A stretch of 64,000 bases of DNA, from assembly GCA_000231825.2 (NCBI GenBank), contig JH720303.1:1574574-1638573 (forward strand), written 5' to 3'. Origin of the DNA: Tetrahymena elliotti 4EA. Taxonomy: Eukaryota > Ciliophora > Oligohymenophorea > Hymenostomatida > Tetrahymenidae. The position numbers and the translations under genes are program-made. Every line of letters starts with the position of its first letter. The stretch's first letter is position 1. The notes beneath the pieces were generated by a model. That model had not been told where the DNA came from and did no database searches. It saw only the letters and a list, made by a program, of their open reading frames with translations. Shown here in pieces: positions 50,311-62,975 of this stretch.

Positions 50311-50972
50311 CCAATTTTTCAGAAAAAATTAAAAAATATTTTTCAAAACATTAAAATTTTTAAAAGATTAAAGTTAAAAAATAAACTCATATAAATTAAA
50401 AATTTCTAATTAATTGTCTATTTTTAGAAAATAAAAATAATCAAGTAATAAGAGTAATGAAGTTTTGAAAAGATTTGAAGCAAATTATTTGCTTACTGAA
50501 CAGTGTTTTGATTAATAAGCTTGAATTTGATTTTAAGAGAAATTTATTTATAGCATAAATCAATAAAATAAAATGTCAATTAGAAACTAAGCTGATTATT
50601 TTTTAAGTAAAAAAGCATGAATCTCAAAGAAAAAGAAAAAAATGTTATTCCAGAAATCTAAATTTTATCAAACAAGAAGAAATTAAATAAAATCTTAAAA
50701 AATGATATTTGAGAAATATTTAAATAATTAAAGTTTAAAATAACATTTTTTTTATTTTTAAGTTTTATGTAAATTTGAATAAAATAATTAATTAGTGAAC
50801 ATTTAATAACTGCATGAAAGAGTTTTAAATGGTATAAATGATGATAATAACTTATAAATTCGAATTTACTTTTTTGAGTTTGAATGATTACTTTAAAATA
50901 GAAAAAAACAAAAAATTAAATTGATGTTACAAGTTACTTAATGCTACTGTGTATTTTTTAAATTTCTAAAGC
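50311..50972. other. Intergenic sequence right of the gap
   Basis: A/T-rich. A short frame at 50616-50711 (MNLKEKEKNVIPEIQ...) has a start context (AAAGCATGAATC) resembling the candidate at 50973, perhaps reflecting a local duplication about 358 bases apart. Not called. Confidence 0.35.
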
Positions 50973-51143
50973 ATGAATCAATCAATAGAAAAGCCGAAAA
51001 ATGTAATAAGACAAAATATTAATAAAATCTAAGATTTCAACAGATAAGTTTAGTTTCTTTGTTCTAAATAGGATAGAATTTTAATAGTTGTTTAAGCAAA
51101 AAATTAGTAAATTAGTTAAATGAATATATTTGTATTTGATTGA
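50973..51143 (+). CDS. Possible 56-residue peptide upstream of the phosphodiesterase gene
   Basis: The frame MNQSIEKPKNVIRQNINKIQ, then DFNRQVQFLCSKQDRILIVV, ends at TGA 51141. The residue mix is plausible for a protein, and several glutamines are TAA/TAG. It may be a small gene or an upstream ORF in the 5' UTR of the gene starting at 51301. There is no homologue I can name, and chance is a real alternative. Confidence 0.25.
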
Positions 51144-51300
51144 TATTTAAAAATCTTAATAATATTCCGTTTTAGTTGATAATTAATTTTTATTGATACA
51201 ATTTAGTTAGAATTAAATAATTTAGCTAAACATTTAGGTTTTATTAAGGGATTTTTAAAAATATTATAGAAACTAAAATTTTAGTTAAAAGACTACAAAT

Positions 51301-54300
51301 ATGGCCTGCTCATTCATAGGAGGTGATTAATCTTCATTAGAAAAATCATTTGCAGAGAGTATTCTTTTACTGAATACTCCCAGTAAATAGGATTAACTTG
51401 TCTACAACTTTGAAATCGAAAAGTAGAAAGAATAAACAATCATCAATTTACCTAGAGGAGGAATAATTATTAAAACTTCTATTGGCAACATCTAGTATGG
51501 ATTCCCTCCTGAAACAGTTAAGGATTCTATTAATATGAAATTAAAGGTTCCCACCCACTTCATAGTACCATCATAAAGATTTGATAAGAAAGCAAATTTG
51601 AACGTTGCAGAGTTTGAATTCCCTGCATACTACAACTTTTTCATTCACAAAAAGAAAATTAATCTCGTTTGTGATGCTGAATGCAAATCAGCCATTAGAA
51701 ATGCTTTTCAAGAAACACTTTGCGGACCTCTTAGCCATGATGTAAATTTACAATCTGAAAAACTTAAAAATAGAATTCTCGTAAATACTCAATTTAAATA
51801 TTGAGTATTTCGAAGAAAATAGCATAGACAGAATTTAAAAATAACAATTATTCTTGTAATAAATATAGAAACTTTAAGACGATTTCCATTTTTCTTATCC
51901 TAAATCAGGGTATCCAGACTTCTTTAAAGAGAGATCAATTCTTTCAGGAGTAAGAAAATTTAGCAGTTTTTAGATTTTTATTTCTGACATTTAATAATTT
52001 TGAAAAAAGGCTATACAAGATCCTAGCTTTCATACTGAGGTAGATACCTTACTTAGTTTTAGCTTATTTGACCAAAGCAATGCTGTAGAATTGAAATTCG
52101 ATTAGAATATAGTAAGAATAGAGAGAAGTCATAATTTAGAATAGGATGTTAATTACTTTAAAATAATTGATAATGGTAAAGAAATTGCAAACATTAAGGA
52201 CTAATGCAATTTAGTTTCCTAAGAGCTTAAAATGGATAGACATAGTTCTTTAGAAGATTTAGAAGATATTCTTAAAGATTTAAATACAAATAAAAAAGGT
52301 TGCAATAGAATAGGCTCTGGTTTGGAATTAGAAGTAATTCCAAACATAAGAGATACTTTCTAACCACCTGATTTTGGTATTACTGTTTTAGGAAGTAGTC
52401 ATGGTAAATTAAATTTAAAAAATTATTGGAAAAAAATAATTAATTGATTCCTGATAACCTCAAATCAAAAAATAATTAAATTTTGTATCTAAAGTTATTT
52501 CACTTTCTTTAAGAAAACCAAAATACTTACAAATAATGTTTAAACGAAATTATTAGGTTTTGATCCTTGTGGTCATACAACTGGTTTCGTTATTTGGTGC
52601 TATGGTAAAGGTATTATGGTTGACCCACCACCATTCTCTAATGACTACTTGAAGAAAATGGGTATTAATCCTGATAAAATATCAGCAATTATTATTACTC
52701 ATTGCCATGCAGATCATGATGCTGGAGCTTTTGAAAAGATTTTGTTAGAAAAAAAGATAGAGGTAATTTCTTTGTTTGCTAATTAGTTTTGAGAAACTTA
52801 ATTGCAATTTCTTTTCTTCAAATTTGTATTTTTTTTCTTCTATTTGAAATAATTTTGTTCATCAAAAAATTTTTTTCAGTAAAATCAACTAACTTTATTT
52901 TATGATTATTAATAAAGGTTATTACAACTAGAACCATAATGAATTCATTTTTGCGTAAATATTCTAATGTAACTGGAATGAGAAGAGAGGAAATCAGAAA
53001 ACTCTTCATTTTCCGTCCTGTTGTTATTGGCAGTAGAATGAAAATATTTGGTGGTTCATTTAATTTCTTTTACTCTTTCCATGTTATCCCTTGTATTGGT
53101 TTTGATATTGAACTCAGTAAAAAATCACTCTACTTTTCAGCAGACACTTTTTACTGCCCTATCAAGTAATTAATTTATTGTGTTTTTCTTGTATTTTTGT
53201 TTACACTTACTCTTAAAAAATCAATAAATTCTTAACATTTGTATTTAGGCTAAAAAGATATTTTGAATGGGGTTATTTGTAACAAGAGAGGTACTAGTAA
53301 TTAGCAAACATTGATTTTGATAAATTTGATCTTATTTTGCATGAGGCTGGAGTTCCTCCTATTCACACAGCCTAGGAATCATTTATGCATTTATCTGCTA
53401 AAGCAAAATAAAATTTATACTTGGTCCATATTGCAAATAAAGATTTAAAAAAGGAACTAGGATTAAAAATTGCAAAATCAGGTATTGAGCATACTATTGT
53501 CTTAATACCTGCAAATGCTAACAAAGAAATGACTTAACTTAAAAGATTAGATCTAGTATCTAACATAGATATATTTTAGTCATTAAATATTAAAAACGTT
53601 AGATATTTGCTTGATTGCTTAGATATCTTAGAAGTAAAAAAGGGAGAGCTTATCTTCCCTGAAAATTCTATAGGTAATAAATTCTTTATTGTTGAGTCCG
53701 GTTTAGTCAAGATTGTCTCAAGAAATAATAAAGATTTTGAAAGCTTTATTGGACCTGGAGATTACTTTGGTGAAATAAGTCTTATTGATGAATCACATAC
53801 TAGAAAAGCTAGGTATTTTAATTATTTTATCAAACTGTTAAAAAAATAGAACCAACAAATTTATTAATTGTTTTGGTGATATAAAAATCTACTTTTACAA
53901 TGAAAAACTAAATTAAAAAACTCTAAATCATCATATTTTAAAGACCCCTTTTCACTTTTTAACCTACTCTATACCCAAAAATTTGAATTAATTGAAATTA
54001 TTTCAGAATTTCTTTAAATTTACTGATTTAGAGTAAATAGTTTTATCTAAAAAGGAAAGTTTATCATAAACTCTCAATATTGTGAGAACCTGGTAACTTA
54101 TTATTTTTATCAAAAAAGTGCTTTTGCTGAAAAAGATTGTGTTCTTTTGACTTTAGAAAGACATGATTTTTAGTTCTTGTTTGGAGAAGAAGATGGTTCA
54201 GGTGAAGTTCTTAAAAGATTAAAAGAATTAACTGAAGCTAGAAAAAAATTTGTTATTGTTTATTTAGAGAAGTAATATTATTTCTATTTTTATATACATT

Positions 54301-54683
54301 AAATACTTATGAAAAAATCTAGGAATTCACTATTCAATTAGCTTGAAAAAAGTTAAAAAGTTATTCTAGAAATGATTGTTAAAGAGAAAAAATTCTTAAA
54401 ATCTGAACAAATTTGGAAGAAGGGAGAAAAGCCATATGGAATCTATATTGTAAAGGAAGGTGAATGTATTTATGAAAAGTAAGACATACCAGCAAAAATT
54501 GTTAGATAAGGAGAGTTTATAGGAGAAACTTTATCTATACAAAGAAAGTAAGCTGTCAATACATCACTAAAGGCATTAACTAATTGCACACTCTTATTTA
54601 TTGATTCTTAAAATTGGCTAGAATTTTTGGATAAAAACCCAGGTTTCAAAGTACTTATTGATGAGAAGGTTTACTTCAAGTGA
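51301..54683 (+). CDS. Metallo-beta-lactamase-fold cyclic nucleotide phosphodiesterase with tandem cNMP-binding domains
   Basis: Exons 51301-51780, 51806-51949, 52010-52403, 52557-52762, 52918-53165, 53249-53812, 54041-54271 and 54323-54683 join to 875 residues. The N-terminal third (MACSFIGGDQSSLEKSFAES) is unfamiliar. Residues about 340-560 are a metallo-beta-lactamase fold: FDPCGHTTGFVIW, then IIITHCHADHDAGAFEKIL with the HxHxDH zinc motif, and later ligand candidates in FHVIPCIGFDIE and LHEAGVPPIHT. Two cyclic-nucleotide-binding domains follow: FPENSIGNKFFIVESGLVKI with FIGPGDYFGEISLI, and GEKPYGIYIVKEGECIYEK with GEFIGETLSI. This architecture matches Dictyostelium GbpA/GbpB (PdeD/PdeE), which hydrolyse cGMP or cAMP and are stimulated by nucleotide binding. 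The frame breaks at 51781-51805, at a perfect hairpin; a 25-nt intron would mend it. Confidence 0.85.
51783..51810. repeat. 11-bp perfect inverted repeat at the reading-frame break of the phosphodiesterase gene
   Basis: AAATACTCAAT (51783-51793) and ATTGAGTATTT (51800-51810) are exact reverse complements with a 6-base loop. The frame before it (RIL...) and after it (YFEENSIDRIQ) differ by one base. Removing 51781-51805, which begins GTAAAT and ends TTGAG, restores the frame. Confidence 0.6.
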
Positions 54684-55369
54684 AATCAATAAAAAATTTT
54701 TTATTTAATTAGCTGTTTCTTGATTCTGATAATAAAAATACAAAAAACTACTAAAATAGAAACTAAATTTGAAAATTTTTAAATATTTGTTTTAGTAAAA
54801 ACAAACAATTTAAAAGTTCATGTTCTGAAATATATAAAAATATTTTCTTTATTTATTTTGTTTCCTTTTTAAAGAGTCTCTGATTTTTTTGAATAAAAGA
54901 AAATACAAACAATTTTTATAAATTTTGAATTTTACTTTTTAATATTTTTTCAAAATTAACAAGATTTTTTTAAAATTTAAATTTCTTTGTATTTATATTA
55001 AATAAATTGATAAAAAATTCAAGATAAAATATATCTTTAAGAATTTTAATTGCATTTTAAAATGTCATTATTTCAAGCAAATCTATTTTAAAATTATTTA
55101 TTCTAAAAATCAACTTTATAGAGCATATCTTCTGTGAAAAATATCAATACAATTTAATAATATTACTCATTTTAGATTATTCTCTTAGCATCAATCAAAA
55201 AAAATAATACAATTTTTTTATTTTAAATCTTTATTAAAATGAAAAACTTAATTAAGTTGGTACTTGAATGCATAATTTTGTAAATACTGATAAACATTTT
55301 GTACTCAGCTAGAAATATAATAGTTGGCAATATTCTAAATCTAGCTCATAAATTTTTTAGTTGATAAAT
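54684..55369. other. Intergenic AT-rich spacer
   Basis: 3' flank of the phosphodiesterase gene. No exon or structured element seen. Confidence 0.45.
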
Positions 55370-55731
55370 ATGGTGAACTTTAATACAAATAATTTAATTT
55401 ATTTACATGATTTGATGGTAAAAAATAGGCTTAATCATTTTCTATTAATTTCAATTATTAGTTATACTTAATTTTATTTTGTTTATTTTTTATTTAAATA
55501 TTTATTTATCAAATTATTTTTTTATTTATCTAATTTTTTTATATATTTTTTAATTATTTAATTTTATTTTTTTATTAGAGGATAGTTTAAAAAAATCTAA
55601 AAGAAAGAGAAGCGAAGTAGCATGATTGTTTTAAAGATTTATTTGATTTTGATAATACTTTACAAGATAATAAGAGAGAGCTTTTCAATCTCAAATTTCT
55701 CGATTTTAAATATAAAATAATAAAACTGTGA
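55370..55731 (+). CDS. Possible short two-exon gene or gene remnant
   Basis: Exon 1, MVNFNTNNLIYLHDLM, ends at a GTAAAA donor (55418). A T-rich intron runs to TTATTAG at 55578. Exon 2 reads RIVQKNLKEREAKQHDCFKD, then LFDFDNTLQDNKRELFNL, and ends at TGA 55729; 66 residues in total. Just beyond, another frame reads KKDVIDESLRQNEYIFFNRI, also protein-like, so this may be a decayed gene with a frame change. No family is recognised. Confidence 0.25.
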
Positions 55732-56246
55732 TGAATATCTCTGAAAAAAGGATGTAATTGATGAATCTTTAAGATAAAATGAATATATCTTTTTTAATAG
55801 AATAAAAAAACATCTACCTATTTCTAGGTAACCGATAATCAAAATGATGTTTTAAATTTATTCTATTTTTGGCTTTAAAAACTTATTTGATATTCAGATC
55901 ATTATTATTATTACTTTATTTACTTTTTTATTTTTTTGATTTTGTCTTTTTTTATGTTTTTACTTTTATAATTTTTTCAAAACAAAATTATGTTTTGTTT
56001 ATTAATTAATTGACCAATTTTGAAAGATGGATAAATAAGTTGGGAAAAGTTAATAATTAATTAATCAATTAAATATTTTGAATAGATTTGAAAAATGAAT
56101 GAGTGTTAATTAGTTAGTTTTGATTAAATATAATGAATATTTTTGCTTTTCTTTGTATAAATAACTATATAAAATAAAACTTATAAAGCAAAAGAGTGAA
56201 ACTTAATTCATACATATAAATTATTTGATATTGTTGAGGATATAAA
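55732..56246. other. Intergenic spacer
   Basis: Contains the possible second-frame remnant up to about 55850 (see the preceding entry), then T-rich sequence and the 5' flank of the IQ-motif gene. Confidence 0.4.
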
Positions 56247-56981
56247 ATGAATAAAAGGGTTTTCAAACTTTAAGAGGAATTAGAAGAAAAACAATTTTAG
56301 TTAGAAGAAGAATACTACTTCTAAGTACGTGAAACAGAAAAATATTGGGATAGAGATAGCAAATGCTCTTTAAAGATATAATCGATTTATAAAATGTTTA
56401 CATTAAGATAGAGATTCACAAAATTAAAAGAGTCTGTTATTAAAATTCAAACAAGATTCAGAGGATTTTTAGCAAGAAAGAAATTTTAAAAGAAGAAGGA
56501 GGATAATATTAACTTGATGAATGTTAAATACTTTTCTCAGTAAGCTATTACTATTCAAAAGGTATTTAGAGGCTTTTACTAGAGGAAATTTACTCACGAT
56601 TTCTATGCACGTAAGAAATTCTTGTAGGAATTGGGTGATTAAAATACTCGCTTCTAAGGCGAAATGAACTAAATCGCTGATGAAGAGAGAATAGAAGAAA
56701 AGAAAAGATAAGAAGCCTAAGCAAGAGAAGAATTTTCATAATTAGCTTAAAATTTACATCATTTAGCCAGTACTCACTAAATACCAGGTGTTTACAATCC
56801 TCCTTATGCAATTTCTAAGCCTACAGCTTTCAACGTAGAGGTTGAAACCCATTTAAAAGCAACTTTTAAGGCAAATTATACATGGAAACCTCCTACTCGC
56901 AAAAGCATAGCAACATTTTAAATAAAATAAAATAAAAAAATTATTACCACTTAATCTTCTATAAAAGTAAATCAAAAATGA
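56247..56981 (+). CDS. IQ-motif protein, SPATA17-like
   Basis: Single exon, 244 residues. The N-terminus is a Glu/Gln-rich helix (MNKRVFKLQEELEEKQFQLE). IQ motifs follow: VIKIQTRFRGFLARKKF at about residue 65 and AITIQKVFRGFYQRKF at about 100, with a degenerate one before them (KIQSIYKMFTLRQRF). The C-terminal part has NLHHLASTHQIPGVYNPPYA, which resembles the conserved post-IQ motif of SPATA17-type proteins. IQ motifs bind calmodulin or other EF-hand proteins. SPATA17 is associated with cilia and sperm, so an axonemal or basal-body role is likely by analogy. The length is shorter than animal SPATA17 (about 360). The family assignment rests mainly on that C-terminal motif. Confidence 0.75.
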
Positions 56982-58467
56982 TCAATCAGAGTTTGATAAC
57001 CAATACAAAATATACACAAAAACTATCTAAATTCATTGGAAAAACAAACAAATTAAATAAATAATAAGTAAAATCCATAAAATATATTTTTAACATGCCA
57101 CACTTTAATAAAATGTAAAAATTAGTGTAATTATTCAATCAACCAACTACTTGCTTTCATTGTTATTAATCTATTATTCTATTACCGATTTTCTTCATCT
57201 CTAAATTTTAGTTATAATTAAATTTTATATTTATACAGACTACACCCATTTATTCAAATATCTTATTAATTTAGATAATATGATAAAAAATATTTTAAAC
57301 CAATATTTATTATTTATTGAAAGAAGATTTATTTTAAAATGAACAATAAAATCTAAAAATATTTATTGGAAAGGTAAAGAGAGTATTTAGAAAATATTTT
57401 ATTCTTGTTTAATTATTATAATTTTGCTTACTTAAAGTTGCTAAATAACTTGAGACTCATTTAGTTTATTTTAATGTCATATTCAAAAATAAATTTGAGT
57501 ATTTTTTCTCAATATCAAAATATTTTAGAACACCCACTTTTAATCAGTAATAACTCCTTCTTTTCTTTACTTAAAAATAAAAAACTTACAATAACATTTA
57601 GTTTAATAATTATTCATGAAAAGTACCTTATCTAAATGCTAATTTTTGGAATTTTTTTATGCCAAAATTTTATATTATTTGAAAGAGAAATATTTTTTAA
57701 AAATAATATCATTTACTTTACAAAATATTGCCAATTATACTTCATTTAGCCTTACTTGGATTATTTTCAGAATAGATTCTTTATTAAAATTAAAAGCTCA
57801 TTTCTATCTAAGCATTTTAACAAAATATTTTCATTAGTTAAACAAAATTTTTCATGTTAAGACATTTTATAATTTAAGATTTTTATTACATACATTTTGA
57901 ATTTATTTTTAAAATATAACAAAAATTTTTTGCTATTTCTTCTCAAAATTATTTTTATGAAACAAATTTAATTATTAGATTTTTAAAAGAGTAGGATTTT
58001 ATATTTTAAGTCAAATAAATGCCAAATAATTTAATATTTGTAAAATTTTGATTTCTTCAAAAAATTTTGGTTGTGAATAATTTTTTTAAAGCTTTATCTG
58101 TAAAAGAGAAAACTCAAAAATATTTTTGAGAGCATATTGATTTGTAAATTTGTAAACTTTGGAATTTTAGAAAAAAATTAGAAATTGAATAGAATAAATT
58201 TTTTACTGTGGCGGCGTTTTTAATAAGATAAATAAATAGTTATTAAGGACCAATTATTTCTTACCTTATAAATTAAATAATAATTATTGCAAATAGAAAA
58301 GTTAGACACACATAAGGGAAATTTAATAAAAAGATATATTTTATAAATAGCTTAAGATAAAAAGTAGAAAGCTCTATATCTATCTTTAGGATTTAACAAG
58401 TTAATAATAATATAAAACTACTAAGCAAGCACAAATTTAATAGTAAAATAATATAATACTAAAAATA
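56982..58467. other. Intergenic AT-rich region
   Basis: About 1.5 kb. A 245-residue frame at 57339-58076 (+) lacks TGA but is almost entirely Phe/Leu/Ile/Lys/Asn/Tyr/Gln, the composition expected of non-coding AT-rich DNA, so it is not called. A short GC-rich spot (GTGGCGGCG) lies near 58208. The last 150 bases are the 5' flank of NF-YB. Confidence 0.4.
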
Positions 58468-59228
58468 ATGGACGGAGGGGATTCAGGATAGCAAGACAAG
58501 TAATGAGATTAATATTTTTCTCTATTTCATTTGAAGGTTTTGATCATAAAGACCATTGAATGGATTAAATTATCTAAATAGGATTTATAAAGCAAATACA
58601 AATTCTAAATATTTTAATTTTCAATTTTAAAATTTAACAGTAGATAGGTGCCAAATTATAGCAGATTCTTACCTATTGCAAACATAAGCAGAATAATGAA
58701 AAAAGCATTACCAGAAAATGCTAAGATTGCTAAAGATGCTAAAGAAACTGTGTAAGAATGCGTATCTGAATTTATTAGTTTTATCACTAGTGAAGCTTGT
58801 GATAAATGCAAATCAGAAAAGAGAAAAACTATAAATGGCGAAGATTTATTACATTCAATTACTACTCTTGGTTTTGAAAATTACTACGACATACTTAAAT
58901 TATACTTATATAAATATAGAGAAGTAATCATTTTTTATTACACACACTTAATTTAAAAATTTAATCTAAATATCTATTTATTAGTCTTTTTTTTTAAACC
59001 TAATTAAGGAATGTTGATATTTTTTGCACAAATATATTAAAAACCCAAAAATAAACCATATTTATCTTCAAATTTTTAATAAAGGCTGTCAAGGCATAGG
59101 AAAGTAAAGAAGGTGGTGCTGTAAAGAAACCTTAAAAGAAGACTAAGGAAGAAGAATACGATGAGGAAGAAGAAGATGATGATGAAGACGAAGAAGAAGA
59201 TTCTCAAGAATAAGGTGGTGATAACTGA
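58468..59228 (+). CDS. NF-YB: CCAAT-binding factor subunit B (NF-YB/HAP3)
   Basis: Three exons (58468-58499, 58641-58923, 59085-59228) and 152 residues. A short Gly/Gln leader (MDGGDSGQQD) precedes a near-perfect NF-YB histone fold: [78 protein letters not shown]. These carry the NF-YC dimer interface and the DNA-contacting LPIANI and [10 protein letters not shown] elements. NF-YB with NF-YC and NF-YA binds CCAAT boxes and activates transcription. The C-terminal 45 residues are Lys-rich and then a long Glu/Asp run, which is longer and more acidic than in animals. Both introns fall near the edges of the histone fold and are in phase. Confidence 0.95.
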
Positions 59229-60186
59229 GTTTTACATGAAATATACAAATTAAGATAAGTAATTAACAAAAAATATTCTTTAAGAGGGTAGAGATAGAGT
59301 CTGTGATAAATAATTAAATCTTTCTTTCTAATATATAAACTTCATTCATTCATAAATAAATAAACTAGCAGAATAAATATAAAATAAATATTATAATTTT
59401 AAAATACTAAATCTTCTGAGAACTAGATGATAATTTACTTATTATTCCTTCAATATTGTTTATATTGTTAGTCACTTAAAATTATTTTTAACTAAGTCAT
59501 TTATTTACCTTGTCAAAATTATTTTAACACTTTTCTTTTTTGTTTTTACACAATTCACACTTTAATTTATGTAATTTTATTTTCAACATTCTTAATCTTA
59601 CCATTTGAAATATAATTTGTATTTATGCGTGGAATGAATAAATTAACCAATTTTTTTTACTTACGGGTTAATCATTAAATACTTTATTCATTTAAATTTG
59701 GAAATAATTAATTTTTTATTTTAAAAAGTATTTGTAAATTTTTTTAGGATAACTAAGAAATTTTAATTAATAGCCTTTCATATATTATTTGTTCTATTTT
59801 TTAGTTTGATTAGTTTGCTCTAATAAATAGATTGGATCATGCTTTATACTTAATTTATTAAAATTTTTTTTTGAAAAAATATCAAACAAGAAATTAATTA
59901 ATTAATGCTTTATAAATTATTTGTAAGAAAATATCTTTCTCAATAAATGAGAAAATGAAATAATTTTAGGAAACTACTAATTCGATAATTAATGTACCTA
60001 CCTCTATTCATTTTATTAAACATGTAAAGACAAATAGATTAGTTTTATATATTTATTTCAATAGACTTTTGCTGTTATAGTTAGCTCTTTATTATTTATA
60101 TGTGCTAAAATTTAAAGATAGATAATTTATTTATCTAATTTAATAGCTTTTATTAAAATTTAATTAAATTATTTTATAAATTTAGA
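59229..60186. other. Convergent intergenic region
   Basis: Between the stops of NF-YB (+) and mtEF-G (-), so it holds both 3' UTRs. A/T-rich with no coding signal. Confidence 0.5.
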
Positions 60187-62975
60187 TCAATCTTGACCCT
60201 TATCCTTTCTTCTAATTTGATATTATTTCTTAACTTCTTCAGCTTGAGAAGGATCAATAGGTTCGTGACTTTTGTATTCCATGGAGAATTCACCCTTTTT
60301 AAATTCAAAATTATCAATAATTGTTAAATGTTAAATTTTTTTACTTGACCGGAAGTTAAACCTCTCAATTCAGTAGCAAAACCAAACATAGAAGAAAGAG
60401 GACAATCAGCGTTAAGAATGAAGATATCACCTCTAGATTCAGTGTTTGTAATTAAACCTCTTCTTTTAGAAATAGCAGCCATGACAGTTTGCTATATTTT
60501 AATAAAATTAAATATTTTATTTTTTTTATTTAAAAGATTATACATATTCAGAAGCAGCACATGTAACTTCGACATTCATGAAAGGTTCAAGAATAACTGG
60601 ACCAGCATCATTGAAGGCCTTATTGAAAGCATATTTAGTGGCAATCATGAAAGCGTTAGAAGAAGAATCGACAACGTGAGTTTGGCCATCTTCTAAGACA
60701 AATTTCAAGTTAACGACGGGATAACCAGTTTAAGGACCCTTTTCAATAACATCGTAGAATGATTTTTCACAAGCAGTTACGTATTCATTAGGGACATTAG
60801 TACCAATAACTTTGTTAGAGAATTAACAGCTGAAATCTTGAGGATCATCAGGATTGACCATAGGTTCAACATAACCTAAAAATTTAAAAGAAAGAATTAG
60901 ATCTATAAAATGATTTTAATCAAGTATTTATTACCAATAACTCTAGCAAATTGACCAGCACCACCAGATTGCTTCTTGTGAAGATAATCAAAGTGAGCCT
61001 TTTAAGTGATAGTTTCTCTGTAGTTGACAGTGGGATTACCAAGGACAACATCAACATCGAATTCTCTTCTCATTCTTTCAGCATAGATTTGTAAATGCAA
61101 TTCACCCATACCTGAAATAACAATTTCTTCACTTTCTTTATCAATACTAACTCTGAAAGTAGGATCTTCTCTTGTGAATTTCTTCAAGGCTTTGTTGAAT
61201 TTAGCACTTGATTTATTGTCCTTAGGTTTAATACTCAAACTAATAACAGGAGCGGGGACGTGCATACTACTGCATCTAGCCTATATTAAATATGATTGTT
61301 TAAATTTCCTATTTCTAATGGAATTAATAAATATCTATTTACGGTATATGACATATCTCCTTCACAGAGGGTATCACCAGTAGCACATTCGACACCAAAA
61401 ATAGCAAAAATTTCACCAGGGCCAGCTTCATTAATTTCTTCCATCTAATTGGCATGCATTTTAATCATTCTGGAGATTTTCATTCTCTTCTTAACAGTAG
61501 TGTTATAAACGTTGTCACCTCTCTTAAGTTTACCTTGATAAACTCTAACATAAGTCAATTAACCGAACTTACTTTCTTCAAGCTTGAAGGCATAACCAAC
61601 AAAAGGTAGTTTAGGATCAGGGATAAATTCAATCTTTTCTTCAGCTTAATTTTCTTCCTTTTATAAATAACCAACATTCTTTCTTTCTTCAGGTTTAGGT
61701 AAGTAATCCCTAACACCATCTAAAGCTAATTAAACACCCTATTATATTTATATAAATTTTTTATTAATTGTTGCTAGTTTTTATTAATTATTAGAAGATT
61801 TTTTTATTCTAAATTCATTGTGTATTTAAAAACGTTTTATAAGCAAATTACTTTATTCTTGAAAGCAGATCCCATAAATACAGGAGAGAACTTCAAGGCA
61901 ATAGTTTATCTACGAATGGCAGCCTTGATTTCTTCTGCAGTTAGTTCTTCTTCAGCAAGATACTTTTCTTCAATTTGAGGATCAATTTCAGCTAAGACTT
62001 CAATGAGTTCGTGTCTTTTTTCCTTGGCAAGTTCCATTAAATTGGCAGGAATATCCTAAACATTTAAAATTTCACCACTTTCACCTTCAAAAATAATAGC
62101 TTTCATTTGAATGATATCAACTAAACCTTTTAAACTTTGATCAATACCAATAGGAATTTAGACAGCGGCAGCATGGATATTGAGTCTCTTTCTGACACTA
62201 TCAATAGCAGCCCAAGGGTTAGCACCCATTCTATCAAGCTTATTAATGAAAATGATACGAGGAACTGAATATCTAACCATTTGCTTAAAGACTGTGAGAG
62301 TTTGAGGTTGGACACCAGCAACACCACAGAGAAGTAAGACACCACCATCAAGCACTCTAAGAGCTCTTTCGACTTCAATAGTAAAATCTACGTGACCAGG
62401 AGTATCAATAACGTTAATACTGGATCCGTTCCATTTTAAATGAGTGGCAGCACTTTAAATAGTAATACCCTTTTTATAACATTAAAAATGTATTAAATCT
62501 ACATCCAAAATATAATATAATTCAAAGGAAAGCCTTGAAAAATGTAACTCTATTTTTGATTTAAACATTTCTCATTCAGAGTAAAAATAAAATATTTTAG
62601 TATCCATTGATTTTTATCTATAAGAAATGTAAAGATATATTAATGTGAATGATATGAATTATAAAGTAATAAAAAAATCTCTTGTTTTACCTTTTCTCTT
62701 TCTAAGTCCATGAAATCCATGGTAGCACCAACACCATCAGTACCCTTGACATCGTGGATAGAGTTAATTTTACCAGCGTAGAAAAGAACTCTTTCAGTAA
62801 AAGTGGTTTTACCAGAATCGATGTGTGCAGAAATACCAATATTTCTTAAACAGAAATTATAGTAGGGGTTGAAGGAGAGGGCATTGAACTTGTTAGCGAA
62901 TTAAATGTTGCTGTGCTAGTATTTTTAAGCAGCTCCAATTAACTTAGATTGATGAGCGAATAATCTACCAAACAT
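60187..62975 (-). CDS. GFM1: Mitochondrial elongation factor G (mtEF-G1)
   Basis: The start at 62975 reads [20 protein letters not shown], an amphipathic basic leader for mitochondrial import. The GTPase domain has G1 [14 protein letters not shown], the organellar signature [21 protein letters not shown]3 [15 protein letters not shown] and G4 [13 protein letters not shown]. Domains II-V follow ([80 protein letters not shown]). [10 protein letters not shown] and VGATMD point to mtEF-G1 rather than cytosolic eEF2 or the recycling factor EF-G2. It would catalyse mitoribosomal translocation. Several introns are visible (for example 62470-62690, 61739-61851, 60295-60344). Coding GC is higher than in neighbours, a sign of strong expression. 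It ends IRRKDKGQD before TGA 60187. Confidence 0.95.

Noticed and set aside
55660..55842. 60-residue minus-strand frame rich in Phe/Tyr/Ile
   Set aside because: Composition is that of non-coding DNA, and the opposite strand shows a more protein-like reading.
57339..58076. 245-residue plus-strand frame without TGA, starting MNNKIQKYLLERQREY
   Set aside because: After the first 20 residues it is nearly all Phe/Leu/Ile/Lys/Asn/Tyr/Gln with almost no Gly, Ala, Val or Asp, as expected for random AT-rich DNA read with TGA as the only stop.
61174..61383. Plus-strand frame opposite mtEF-G
   Set aside because: Antisense shadow of a strongly conserved exon.
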